From an uncultured Pseudoflavonifractor sp. (GTDB lineage: Bacteria > Bacillota > Clostridia > Oscillospirales > Oscillospiraceae): a stretch of DNA of 33,084 bases. The first letter of the stretch is position 1. Each line of letters starts with the position of its first letter. Shown here piece by piece: positions 7,768-14,999 of this stretch. The stretch spans positions 1 to 33,084 of the forward strand of contig CANOHR010000001.1 of the NCBI GenBank assembly GCA_947565875.1, given 5' to 3'. Below the pieces are notes generated by a model, which was not told where the DNA came from, did no database searches, and worked only from the letters and a program-made list of their open reading frames with translations. The position numbers and the translations under genes are program-made.

Positions 7768-8931
7768 ATGATCCATCTTCTTTTGGTCATGATCTATTTG
7801 TCCTTTATCAGTCTGGGCCTGCCCGACGCCCTTTTGGGCGCGGCCTGGCCCACCATGTATCCCCAGTTTGGGGTGCCGGTGTCCTACGCCGGGGCCATTT
7901 CCATGATCATCTCCCTGGGGACCATTGTGTCCAGTCTCCAAAGCGACCGGCTGACCCACCGCTTTGGGCCGGGAAAGGTCACCGCTGTCAGCGTGGGACT
8001 TACCGCGGCGGCTCTTTGGGGCTTTTCCGTCAGCGGCTCCTTCTGGATGCTCTGCCTGTGGGCCATCCCCTACGGGCTGGGGGCCGGAAGCGTGGACGCC
8101 GCCCTTAATAACTATGTGGCCCTCCATTACGCCAGCCGCCATATGAGTTGGCTTCACTGTATGTGGGGGATCGGAGCCACCACAGGGCCTTATATCATGG
8201 GCTGGGCCCTCACCGGAGGCCTGGGGTGGAATATGGGCTACCGGATCATCGCCCTTGTTCAGATCTTTCTTACCGCACTGCTGGTGTTTACCCTTCCCCT
8301 GTGGAAAGGAAAAGGAGAGGAGAGGGCCGAGGGAAAGGAAAACGGGGCGGACCGGCCCATTTCTCTGAAAGAGATCTTTGCCATCCCCGGAGTTCGGGCG
8401 ATCATCGCCATATTTTTTTGCTATTGCGCTTTGGAGTCGGGAGCGGGCCTTTGGGCGGGAAGCTACCTGACCCTGGAGTGGGGCGTGGAGGCGGAGCGGG
8501 CGGCGGGCTACGCGGGAATGTTTTATCTGGGCATTACCCTGGGCCGGGCGGTGGCCGGCTTCATCACCTTTAAGCTGGGGGACCACCAGATGATCCGGCT
8601 GGGCCAGGTTATCATCCTGGTGGGAGCCGCCGCCTTGCTGATCCCGGTGGGGCCGGGGATGGCGGTGGTGGGTCTTGTTTTGGTAGGGCTGGGCTGTGCC
8701 CCCATTTATCCCAGCATTATTCACTCCACCCCCGCCTTCTTCGGCGCGGAGCGGAGCCAGGCCATCATCGGGGTCCAGATGGCAAGCGCCTATGTGGGCT
8801 CCTGCCTGATGCCTCCCCTATTTGGGGTGCTGGCGAACCATGTGGGGGCGGGGCTGCTGCCCTTTTTCCTGCTGGCGCTGCTGGCCCTGATGGCCTTTGG
8901 ACATGAGAGGCTTTTAAAGAGAACTGTATGA
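7768..8931 (+). CDS. MFS transporter
   Basis: 387 residues, almost entirely hydrophobic helices in two bundles with a polar central loop (WKGKGEERAEGKENGADRPISLKE), the pattern of the major facilitator superfamily. The N-terminal SFISLGLPDALLGAAWPTMY segment and the helix 2-3 loop QSDRLTHRFGPGKV, a variant of MFS motif A, resemble the sugar/FucP-like branch. A second motif-A-like loop, AGFITFKLGDHQMIRLGQ, lies in the other half. ATG 7768 is supported by GAAAGGGG 7 bases upstream; the frame is open to 7741, but that part includes the -10 region and leader. It has its own promoter and shares a bidirectional terminator with ridA. Substrate unknown; adjacency to the M20 enzyme is only suggestive. 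Confidence 0.87.
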   Translation: MIHLLLVMIYLSFISLGLPDALLGAAWPTMYPQFGVPVSYAGAISMIISLGTIVSSLQSDRLTHRFGPGKVTAVSVGLTAAALWGFSVSGSFWMLCLWAIPYGLGAGSVDAALNNYVALHYASRHMSWLHCMWGIGATTGPYIMGWALTGGLGWNMGYRIIALVQIFLTALLVFTLPLWKGKGEERAEGKENGADRPISLKEIFAIPGVRAIIAIFFCYCALESGAGLWAGSYLTLEWGVEAERAAGYAGMFYLGITLGRAVAGFITFKLGDHQMIRLGQVIILVGAAALLIPVGPGMAVVGLVLVGLGCAPIYPSIIHSTPAFFGAERSQAIIGVQMASAYVGSCLMPPLFGVLANHVGAGLLPFFLLALLALMAFGHERLLKRTV

Positions 8932-8968
8932 TCGCTGCCGGTATCGGCGCTATAATGAGGCACCAGAC

Positions 8969-9000
8969 AGGGCGGCGGGCCAGGGCGTCCCGCCCTACGG
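8969..9000. repeat. Extragenic GTAGGGCG-type repeat
   Basis: Read on the minus strand it is CCGTAGGGCGGGACGCCCTG followed by GCCCGCCGCCC, the same family as the units at 1147-1362 and 6019-6099. It lies between the convergent MFS and ridA genes. The rest of 8932-9075 shows nothing else. Confidence 0.7.
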
Positions 9001-9075
9001 TCTTAATAAACGCAGGCGTCGGATATCATCCGCCCGGTCTTTGGCCCTGTACTGCCCTAAAAATAAAATAGACGC

Positions 9076-9112
9076 TGAAAAAGCTCCCCGCCAACGGCGG
9101 GGAGCTTTTTCA
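9076..9112. terminator. Bidirectional terminator between MFS and ridA
   Basis: A 16-bp perfect stem, GAAAAAGCTCCCCGCC (9077-9092) with GGCGGGGAGCTTTTTC (9096-9111), extended by one flanking T-A pair, around a 3-base AAC loop. The A-run on one side and T-run on the other let it terminate both converging transcripts. Confidence 0.93.
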
Positions 9113-9122
9113 TGATCTGATC

Positions 9123-9500
9123 TTATTTTACCGCAATGCACTCGATCTCCACCAAAGCCCCCAGGGGAAGGGCGGCTACCTGAAAGCAGGACCGGGCGGG
9201 GACCTCTCCCTGGAAAAATTGGGCGTAGACGCCGTTGAAGGCGGCAAAATCTCCAATGTCCGCCAGGAAGCAGGTGGTCTTGGCTACGTCGCCGTAGTCC
9301 ATGCCCGCCTCACGCAAAACGGCTCCGATGTTTTCCAGGGCCTGTCGGGCCTGGGCCTCAACGCCTCCCTCGGCCAGCTTGCCGGTGGTGGGGACAAGCC
9401 CCAGTTGGCCGGAGGTGTAGAGAGTATTGCCGCACAGCTTGGCCTGGCAATAGGGGCCTACCGCTGCGGGGGCTACGGAAGTGGCAATGGTCTTATTCAT
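9123..9500 (-). CDS. ridA: RidA family reactive intermediate/imine deaminase
   Basis: 125 residues, the normal length of this small trimeric YjgF/YER057c/UK114 protein, which hydrolyses reactive enamine/imine intermediates such as 2-aminoacrylate released by PLP enzymes. Diagnostic features are the N-terminal APAAVGPYCQA, LYTSGQLGLVP, and the C-terminal PARSCFQVAALPLGALVEIECIAV with the conserved Arg103 and Glu120 of active deaminases. ATG at 9500 is preceded by AGGGAGGA. The gene starts 14 bases after the typA stop, so it is almost certainly the second gene of a typA-ridA operon. Confidence 0.93.
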   Translation of the reverse strand: MNKTIATSVAPAAVGPYCQAKLCGNTLYTSGQLGLVPTTGKLAEGGVEAQARQALENIGAVLREAGMDYGDVAKTTCFLADIGDFAAFNGVYAQFFQGEVPARSCFQVAALPLGALVEIECIAVK

Positions 9501-9514
9501 CCCAGGGTCCTCCC

Positions 9515-11341
9515 TTATTTCTTCTTGCTGGCTTCCCGCATCCGGGCGCTATGGTCCAGGATGCGCTTGCGGAGGCGGAGGTTTTCCGGGGTACACTCCA
9601 AAAGCTCGTCGTCGGCCAGGAACTCCAGGTCCTGTTCCAGACTCATCTGGCGGGGGGGTACCAGCCGGAGAGCGTCGTCGGAGCCGGAAGCCCGCATGTT
9701 GGTCAGCTGCTTTTTCTTACAGACGTTTACCGAAATGTCCTCCTGCTTGGGGCACTCGCCCACGATCATGCCCGCGTAGACGGGGGTGCCCGCCCCGATA
9801 AAGAGGGCGCCCCGCTCCTGGGCGTTGAAGAGGCCGTAGGTCACCGCCTCGCCCGTTTCAAAGGCCACCAGGCTCCCGGTATTCCGCCGGGCGATCTCCC
9901 CCTTCATGGGAGCGTACTCTTCAAAGACAGAGGCCATGATGCCCTCTCCCTTGGTGGCGGTCAAAAACTCATTGCGGTAGCCGAAAAGGCCCCGGGAGGG
10001 AACCAGGAACTGGACCTTCATCCGGTCGCCCACGGGGGTCATGTCCAGCATGTCCCCCTTCCGCTTACCGATGGCCTCAATGACGCTGCCTACGCAGTCG
10101 GCGGGCACGTCTACCACCAGGCGCTCGATGGGCTCGCACTTCTTGCCGTCGATCTCCTGGAAAAGGACCCGGGGGGGAGAGACCTGAAACTCATAGCCCT
10201 CCCGGCGCATGGTCTCCATAAGGATAGAAAGGCTCATCTCTCCCCGACCGGCTACGTTAAAGGAGTCGGTGGAGTTTTCCACCTCGCTTACCCGGAGGGA
10301 CACGTCCTTCAGCGTCTCCCGGAACAGCCGCTCCCGAAGCTGCCGGGAGGTGACGAACTTGCCTTCCCGCCCGGCGAAGGGGGAGTCGTTCACCGAGAAG
10401 GTCATCTCCATGGTGGGAGCGGAGATCTTTACAAACTCGATGGGTTCCACGGCAGAGGGAGCGCAGATGGTGTCGCCGATGGTGATATCTCCAATGCCGC
10501 TCATGGCAATAATGTTACCGGCGGAAGCCTCGGCAGTGGGGACCTTCCCCAGTCCGTCAAACTGGTAGATAGCGGTGGCCTTGGCCTTCTGGGGAGGAGA
10601 GTCGGGAGAGTGGAAGTTGCATACCGCGATCTCATCGTTCTGACGGATAACGCCCCTCTCGATCCGGCCCACGGCGATCCGGCCCACGAACTCGTTGTAG
10701 TCAATGGAACTCACCAGCATCTGGAAGGGGGCGCTGTCGTCTGCCTCGGGGGCGGGGATATAGTCCAGAATGGTGTCGAAGAGGGGGGTCAGATCGGTGC
10801 CGGGGGCGTCGGGGGAGTAGCTGGCGGTCCCTTGCCGACCGGAGCAGAAGAGCATGGGAGAGTCCAGCTGCTCGTCGGTAGCGTCCAGGTCCAGCAAAAG
10901 CTCCAAAACTTCATCCACTACCTCGTGGATCCGCTGGTCGGGCCGGTCGATCTTGTTGACCACCACAATGACCCGGTGGCCCAGCTCCAAAGCGCGGCTC
11001 AGTACGAACCGGGTCTGGGGCATGGGGCCCTCGGCGGCGTCCACCAAAAGGATGACGCCGTTGACCATCTTCAGGATCCGCTCCACCTCACCGCCAAAGT
11101 CGGCGTGGCCCGGGGTGTCCACAATATTGATCTTGGTGTCCTTATAGTGAACGGCGGTATTTTTGGCCAGGATGGTAATGCCCCTCTCCCGCTCCAGGTC
11201 CCCTGAGTCCATGACCCGGTCCACGGTAGCCTGGTTTTCCCGGTAAATACCACCCTGCTTGAGCATCTCGTCCACCAGCGTAGTCTTGCCGTGATCTACG
11301 TGGGCAATGATGGCTACGTTGCGTAGTTTCTCGTTCTGCAA
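9515..11341 (-). CDS. typA: Translational GTPase TypA/BipA
   Basis: 608 residues; a ribosome-associated EF-G-like GTPase involved in stress adaptation and ribosome assembly. G-domain motifs are intact: G1 AHVDHGKTT (residues 13-21), G2 RERGITI, G3 DTPGHADFGGEVER and G4 NKIDRPDQR. The beta-barrel domain II and EF-G-like domains III and V follow (...GRGEMSLSILMETMRREGYE...), then the TypA-specific C-terminus (MRASGSDDALRLVPPRQMSLEQ). Translation most likely starts at TTG (11341-11339): GAGG lies 9 bases upstream and this gives MQNEKLRNVAIIAHV, the family's usual start. GTG six bases further up is too close to the ribosome site. The longer frame to 11443 crosses the promoter. Promoter and terminator assignments make it the first gene of typA-ridA. 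Confidence 0.95.
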   Translation of the reverse strand: MQNEKLRNVAIIAHVDHGKTTLVDEMLKQGGIYRENQATVDRVMDSGDLERERGITILAKNTAVHYKDTKINIVDTPGHADFGGEVERILKMVNGVILLVDAAEGPMPQTRFVLSRALELGHRVIVVVNKIDRPDQRIHEVVDEVLELLLDLDATDEQLDSPMLFCSGRQGTASYSPDAPGTDLTPLFDTILDYIPAPEADDSAPFQMLVSSIDYNEFVGRIAVGRIERGVIRQNDEIAVCNFHSPDSPPQKAKATAIYQFDGLGKVPTAEASAGNIIAMSGIGDITIGDTICAPSAVEPIEFVKISAPTMEMTFSVNDSPFAGREGKFVTSRQLRERLFRETLKDVSLRVSEVENSTDSFNVAGRGEMSLSILMETMRREGYEFQVSPPRVLFQEIDGKKCEPIERLVVDVPADCVGSVIEAIGKRKGDMLDMTPVGDRMKVQFLVPSRGLFGYRNEFLTATKGEGIMASVFEEYAPMKGEIARRNTGSLVAFETGEAVTYGLFNAQERGALFIGAGTPVYAGMIVGECPKQEDISVNVCKKKQLTNMRASGSDDALRLVPPRQMSLEQDLEFLADDELLECTPENLRLRKRILDHSARMREASKKK

Positions 11342-11399
11342 ATTCACGCACCTCAAATCTTTTGTGATCCAAAATAGAAAAATCTTTACACAAGCTGGT

Positions 11400-11428
11400 A
11401 TTATACACTTTGATCTGTGGAAAATCAA
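11400..11428 (-). promoter_or_regulatory. Promoter of typA-ridA
   Basis: On the minus strand TTGATT (11428-11423), a 17-base spacer and a perfect TATAAT (11405-11400), giving a leader of about 50 bases before the TTG start. Confidence 0.75.
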
Positions 11429-11441
11429 CGGTTTTATACAC

Positions 11442-11488
11442 AAAAAGAAGAACGGAACGTATTTTTGTTTGCAAAAATACGTTCCGTT
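11442..11488 (-). terminator. Terminator of the BlaI-family gene
   Basis: A 17-bp perfect stem: on the minus strand AACGGAACGTATTTTTG (11488-11472), loop CAAA, then CAAAAATACGTTCCGTT (11467-11451), followed by CTTCTTTTT. It lies 16 bases after the repressor stop and insulates typA from it. Confidence 0.9.
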
Positions 11489-11504
11489 ATGGATCCCGGA
11501 CAGA

Positions 11505-11840
11505 TCAGGCCAACAGGCCGTGAGCCCTCAGGGTGGTCACCAAAGCGGCGGCGTCCCCGTCGTAGAGCCGCTGGACCAGCACCTCGGCCAAGTCCCAGCC
11601 ATACTCTTCTTTAGTAAAGGCGGGGGTGTAGGTGGCCACATCGTTCTCTTTGGACACCAGCACCGAACCCTTTTCCTGGAGCCGGGTCAGCAGGGAACGG
11701 ACGGTGGTGCGCTCCCAGTCCCGGCGTTCCTTCAGGGTGATCTGCAAATCTTTGGCGGTCATAGCCGTACCTGTGTCCCAAAGGGCCTCCATCACGGAGA
11801 GTTCCGCTTCGGAAATGCGGCGGCTGGCGTAATCAGACAT
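11505..11840 (-). CDS. BlaI/MecI/CopY-family transcriptional repressor
   Basis: 111 residues. The winged-helix core is clear: RISEAELSVMEALWDTGTAMTAKDLQITLKERRDWERTTVRSLLTRLQEKGSV, with the 'ISEAEleVM..lW' opening and the 'TVRtLLsRLxxKG' recognition helix typical of the family, followed by the wing (LVSKENDVATYTPAFTKEEY). The C-terminal dimerisation part is short (DLAEVLVQRLYDGDAAALVTTLRAHGLLA), giving a total slightly under the usual 120-130. ATG 11840 is preceded by GAGGGG. It has its own promoter and terminator and no BlaR1-type sensor peptidase beside it, so its signal and targets are unknown. Relatives control beta-lactamase or copper genes; neither is in this window. Confidence 0.88.
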   Translation of the reverse strand: MSDYASRRISEAELSVMEALWDTGTAMTAKDLQITLKERRDWERTTVRSLLTRLQEKGSVLVSKENDVATYTPAFTKEEYGWDLAEVLVQRLYDGDAAALVTTLRAHGLLA

Positions 11841-11883
11841 ATACGACCCCTCGATTCCTCATTTTATGTGTCTATCATACTTT

Positions 11884-11912
11884 AGAATAACCGATTTCCT
11901 GAAAAATGTCAA
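11884..11912 (-). promoter_or_regulatory. Promoter of the BlaI-family gene
   Basis: On the minus strand a perfect TTGACA (11912-11907), a 17-base spacer and TATTCT (11889-11884). A weak TATG-N7-CATA dyad lies just downstream and might be an autoregulatory operator, but it does not match the TACA/TGTA operators of known relatives well. Confidence 0.75.
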
Positions 11913-11962
11913 GATAAAGGCAAAGTTTGAAGGAGGTTTTTAAAAAAGACCTCTTTGGGCAC

Positions 11963-13222
11963 TCAAGCCATCTCCAGTCCCTCCAGCCGCCGCCGCAAAA
12001 GATCCAAGGCGTGGCTGGCGGAGGTATAACGGATCCGCTGTCGGCTCCCTGCGGCGTGGATCACCCGAACATAAGTCTCTCCCTGTCCTGCCACGGCTAT
12101 GTAGACAAGCCCCACAGGGTTTCCTCTCTCGTCGGGATCGGGGCCCGCCACTCCGGTAACGGCCAGGGCCAGGTCAGAGCCTGTAAGGGTCCGCACCCCC
12201 TCGGCCATGGCCCGTGCCGCAGGCTCGGAGACGGCGCCGTACTGAAACAAAAGGTCGTTGGGGACAGCCAGTACGTCGTGCTTTACCTGGCTCCAATAGC
12301 TGACAACGCCTCCCTTAAAAGCTGCCGAGGCCCCGGAAAGATCGGTAAACCGCTGGGCCAGCAGTCCTCCCGTACAGCTTTCCGCCACCGAGACGGTAAG
12401 TTCCTTTTCCTTCAGCAGTTCCAGGCATACATGTTCCAGAGAGGGAACGTCCACACCGTAGATCAGATCCCCAAAGCGCTTGCGCAGGGCGGCCTCTGCC
12501 GGGGCGATCAGAGCCTGGGCCGTCTCCGCCGTCTCCGCCTTGGCAGTAAGGCGCAGTTCCACCTCCCCCTCCTTGGCGTAGGGGGCCAGAGTGGGATTCC
12601 TCATGGCGTTCATTTGATCCCGAAGCTGGGCTTCTACAGCGGATTCCCCCATGCCGAAGATCCGCAGGGTCCGGCTGACGATTGCCCCTTCGGTACAGTC
12701 CTGTAGGAAGGGGACCGCCCGTTCCCGGAACATGGGGCCGCACTCGCTGGGGGGACCGGGGAGCATAATGACGCGCACACCGTCCGCCTCAAAGCCGCAG
12801 CCGGGAGCGGTGCCCCAGTCGTTCTGAAAGGGGACGCAGCCTTCGGGAAGGAAGGCCTGCTGGTAGTTATTTTCCGTCATGGTCCCGCTTTCGGGGTGCA
12901 GCTTGCGAAAATAGGCTTCCAGGCGCAGGGCGGCCTCCCGGTTGTAAACCAGCTTTTTCCCAAAGCATTCCGCAAGTACGTTCTTGGTCAGATCATCACA
13001 GGTGGGCCCCAGCCCCCCGGTGGTTATGATAAGGTCGGAGCGCTTCCGGGCGATCTCCACCACCTCTTTGAGCCGCTGGGGGTTATCCCCTACCACGCTG
13101 TGGTGAAATACATTGATCCCCAGGGCGGATAACTCCTTGGAGAGCATCTGGGCGTCGGTGTTGGCGATATTGCCCAGCAGCAGTTCGGTCCCCACGGCGA
13201 TCAGTTCGGCGGTATGAGACAT
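11963..13222 (-). CDS. cinA: CinA: competence/damage-inducible protein, NMN amidohydrolase
   Basis: 419 residues, standard for full-length two-domain CinA. The N-terminal MoCF-like domain opens SHTAELIAVGTELLLGNIANTDAQMLSKEL and contains TTGGLGPTCDDLTKNVL and MLPGPPSECGPMF; in the family this part has ADP-ribose/pyrophosphatase activity. The C-terminal PncC-type domain has VAESCTGGLLAQRFTDLSGASAAFKGGVVSYW and VTGVAGPDPDERGNPVGLVYIAV, which deamidates nicotinamide mononucleotide in pyridine-nucleotide salvage. ATG 13222 has AGGGGGG 7-8 bases upstream; 32 further in-frame codons up to 13318 cover the promoter and are not coding. A weak A/T-rich hairpin (GAGGTC with a T-run, then AACCTC) just after the stop could end the transcript. 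Confidence 0.94.
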   Translation of the reverse strand: MSHTAELIAVGTELLLGNIANTDAQMLSKELSALGINVFHHSVVGDNPQRLKEVVEIARKRSDLIITTGGLGPTCDDLTKNVLAECFGKKLVYNREAALRLEAYFRKLHPESGTMTENNYQQAFLPEGCVPFQNDWGTAPGCGFEADGVRVIMLPGPPSECGPMFRERAVPFLQDCTEGAIVSRTLRIFGMGESAVEAQLRDQMNAMRNPTLAPYAKEGEVELRLTAKAETAETAQALIAPAEAALRKRFGDLIYGVDVPSLEHVCLELLKEKELTVSVAESCTGGLLAQRFTDLSGASAAFKGGVVSYWSQVKHDVLAVPNDLLFQYGAVSEPAARAMAEGVRTLTGSDLALAVTGVAGPDPDERGNPVGLVYIAVAGQGETYVRVIHAAGSRQRIRYTSASHALDLLRRRLEGLEMA

Positions 13223-13255
13223 AAAGAAGCCCCCCTGAAAATGGAAAGTAAATGT

Positions 13256-13264
13256 AGTATACCA
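13256..13264 (-). promoter_or_regulatory. Extended -10 promoter of cinA
   Basis: TGGTATACT read on the minus strand (13264-13256), an extended -10 element about 34 bases before the cinA ATG. The -35 region is T-rich without a clear hexamer. Confidence 0.6.
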
Positions 13265-13316
13265 CAAAAAGGAGAAAACGAAAAGGAAAAAGCGCTTTGA
13301 TCTGTCCTTTTCCCGC

Positions 13317-13350
13317 AAAAAGAGCGGCGGCCCAACAGGGCCGCCGCTCT
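13317..13350 (-). terminator. Terminator of the S-layer-homology gene
   Basis: A 13-bp GC-rich perfect stem (AGAGCGGCGGCCC/GGGCCGCCGCTCT on the minus strand) with a TGTT loop and a T-run. It starts 23 bases after the stop. Confidence 0.93.
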
Positions 13351-13373
13351 CTGCGTTGTACGTTAGGGCTTAC

Positions 13374-14786
13374 TTACATATCCTTCGGCTTTTCGGGATC
13401 CACGGTGAGCCGCACCGTGACCCTGTTCACCTCCAGGATCTTTCCCTGCTCATCTGTCCACAGCAGGTACCGGGTCAAAGTCCCCTCCTTACCAAAGGGT
13501 ACAAAGAAGGTCTGGGCCTCGGGGGCGGCGCTCTGGGCGGCACCCAGTCCCTCCAGGGTGTCGGCGGTGGCCAACTTTGCAGCGCCCTCGGGCTGGGTGT
13601 ATTCGATCCCCACCTCCACTCTCACGGCGTCGGCGCTCACCTCATAGGTGTTCATGACCAGCGTATCCTCTCCCTCCACCGTGATAAGGAGGGTGTCATC
13701 CTCACAGGTGTAGGTAAGCTCTGCCGGGGCGGCCTGTTTCACCTCATAAGCCTGGGGAATAAGGAGCAGATCCGCGGCCACATTCTCAAGGGCGTCGCCG
13801 CTCTGGGCCTCATAGACGGCGGTATCTCCCTCCAGAGTGTAGGTCCACTTACCGGTATAGAAATATTCTCCATGCTGGGGAAGGTTGGGGACGTTGATGC
13901 TGCCTCCCTGGGCCACGGCCAGTTCCACTTCATGGGCTTCCACGGTGACGGCCTGGGCGGAAGCCTCCTTTTCCAGGGACAGCTTTCCGCCCCTGGCGGC
14001 CAGGATCACCTGGGCGGCATGGGTCTCTCCGGCCAGTGTCACGGCCGCGCCGGCGGCCTTGGGAGCCAGGATCAAAGGCTCGGCAAGGTCGGCGTTCTCC
14101 ACTTTTACATCCCTGGCGGCAATGATAACGACTCCCTTCCGTTCCCCGGTAAGGACAGCGCCATTCTCGGTCACGTAGTCGGAAACCATATTGCTTACCA
14201 TCTGGGCTACGCTGGCCCGGTTAATATTTTGGGCAGGGGCAAAGCTGTTTTCCCCCACTCCCGCAATCATAGCCCGCTCGGACAGGGCGGCTACCGCCTC
14301 CTTTGCCCAGTCGGAGACCTGTCCTGCGTCGTCAAAGGGGATCTTGGCATCGGCGCTGGGGTCCAGGCTCAGGGCCCGGCACAGCAGTACGGCGGCTTGC
14401 TCCCGGCTGATGGAGGCGTCGGGCATGGCGTTGGAGCCATCTCCCTCCATGATCCCGGCGGCAGTCAGCTTCAAAACGGCGTCGGCATACCAGGCGTCGG
14501 CGGGGACGTCGGCGTATCGGTTTTCCGCCTTATCGGGATACCCCATCAGGTTCACCAGCATTTGGGCAAACTCGGCGCGGGTCATCTCCTTGTCCGGCAG
14601 AAAATTGCCGTTTTCGTCTCCGTGCAGGATCCCGGCCTCGGACCACCGCTCTACAGCCTCGGCGCTCCAATGGCCCTCCATATCGCCGAAGGCGCCGGGC
14701 GCTTTCTCCGCAAAGGTGGGAACAGCGGCCAGGGAAAAGACCATGGCGGCGCTGAGAAGGGCGGGCAAAAGCTTGATTTTTTTCAT
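13374..14786 (-). CDS. S-layer homology (SLH) domain surface protein
   Basis: 470 residues, secreted. The signal peptide MKKIKLLPALLSAAMVFSLAAVPTFA ends at about residue 26. Three SLH repeats follow: about 33-80 (FGDMEGHWSAEAVERWSEAGILHG...MTRAEFAQML), 91-140 (YADVPADAWYADAVLKLTAAGIMEG...ISREQAAVLLCRA) and 150-204 (FDDAGQVSDWAKEAVAALSERAMIAG...INRASVAQMVSNM). Such triplets anchor proteins to pyruvylated secondary cell-wall polysaccharide. Residues about 215-300 form short alternating hydrophobic strands (VVIIAARDVKVENADL...), reminiscent of a parallel beta-helix. The C-terminal 170 residues are not recognised. ATG 14786 has AAAGGAG 8 bases upstream; the frame upstream to 14849 overlaps the promoter. 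Monocistronic by its promoter and terminator. Confidence 0.9.
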   Translation of the reverse strand: MKKIKLLPALLSAAMVFSLAAVPTFAEKAPGAFGDMEGHWSAEAVERWSEAGILHGDENGNFLPDKEMTRAEFAQMLVNLMGYPDKAENRYADVPADAWYADAVLKLTAAGIMEGDGSNAMPDASISREQAAVLLCRALSLDPSADAKIPFDDAGQVSDWAKEAVAALSERAMIAGVGENSFAPAQNINRASVAQMVSNMVSDYVTENGAVLTGERKGVVIIAARDVKVENADLAEPLILAPKAAGAAVTLAGETHAAQVILAARGGKLSLEKEASAQAVTVEAHEVELAVAQGGSINVPNLPQHGEYFYTGKWTYTLEGDTAVYEAQSGDALENVAADLLLIPQAYEVKQAAPAELTYTCEDDTLLITVEGEDTLVMNTYEVSADAVRVEVGIEYTQPEGAAKLATADTLEGLGAAQSAAPEAQTFFVPFGKEGTLTRYLLWTDEQGKILEVNRVTVRLTVDPEKPKDM

Positions 14787-14840
14787 AAGATGTACTCCTT
14801 TCATTGGCACTGGCATACAAGACTCTTCAGAACAGGGCTC

Positions 14841-14869
14841 AGTATACATGCCTTAAGGAGAAAAATCAA
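14841..14869 (-). promoter_or_regulatory. Promoter of the SLH gene
   Basis: On the minus strand TTGATT (14869-14864), a 17-base spacer and TATACT (14846-14841). The leader to the ATG is about 50 bases. Confidence 0.75.
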
Positions 14870-14948
14870 AGCAATAATATATCCAAAACCACCAGTTTTT
14901 CTTGTTTCTGTTTGAATATGGCTCCTGCATATTCCGGAATTATCCATG

Positions 14949-14982
14949 AAAAAGGACCGCCTCCCGCAAGAGACGGTCCTTT
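14949..14982 (-). terminator. Terminator of thiI
   Basis: On the minus strand AAAGGACCG (14982-14974) pairs with CGGTCCTTT (14959-14951), extended by TCTC/GAGG pairs with one G-U, and a T-run follows. It lies 17 bases after the thiI stop. A small GAATATG/CATATTC hairpin just beyond (14914-14934) has no assigned role. Confidence 0.85.
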
Positions 14983-14999
14983 CCCCGTATCGTGTCCCC

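Noticed and set aside
8941..8960. TATAAT near 8951 as a promoter
   Set aside because: No -35 element is visible and no gene starts downstream on the plus strand; it lies between convergent genes.
9551..11206. Long open frame of 551 codons antisense to typA
   Set aside because: It is a GC-driven shadow of typA, rich in Gly/His/Leu with no family motif, while the opposite strand has a full TypA. The same applies to long antisense frames over the SLH gene, cinA, the M20 gene and the amino-acid ABC genes.
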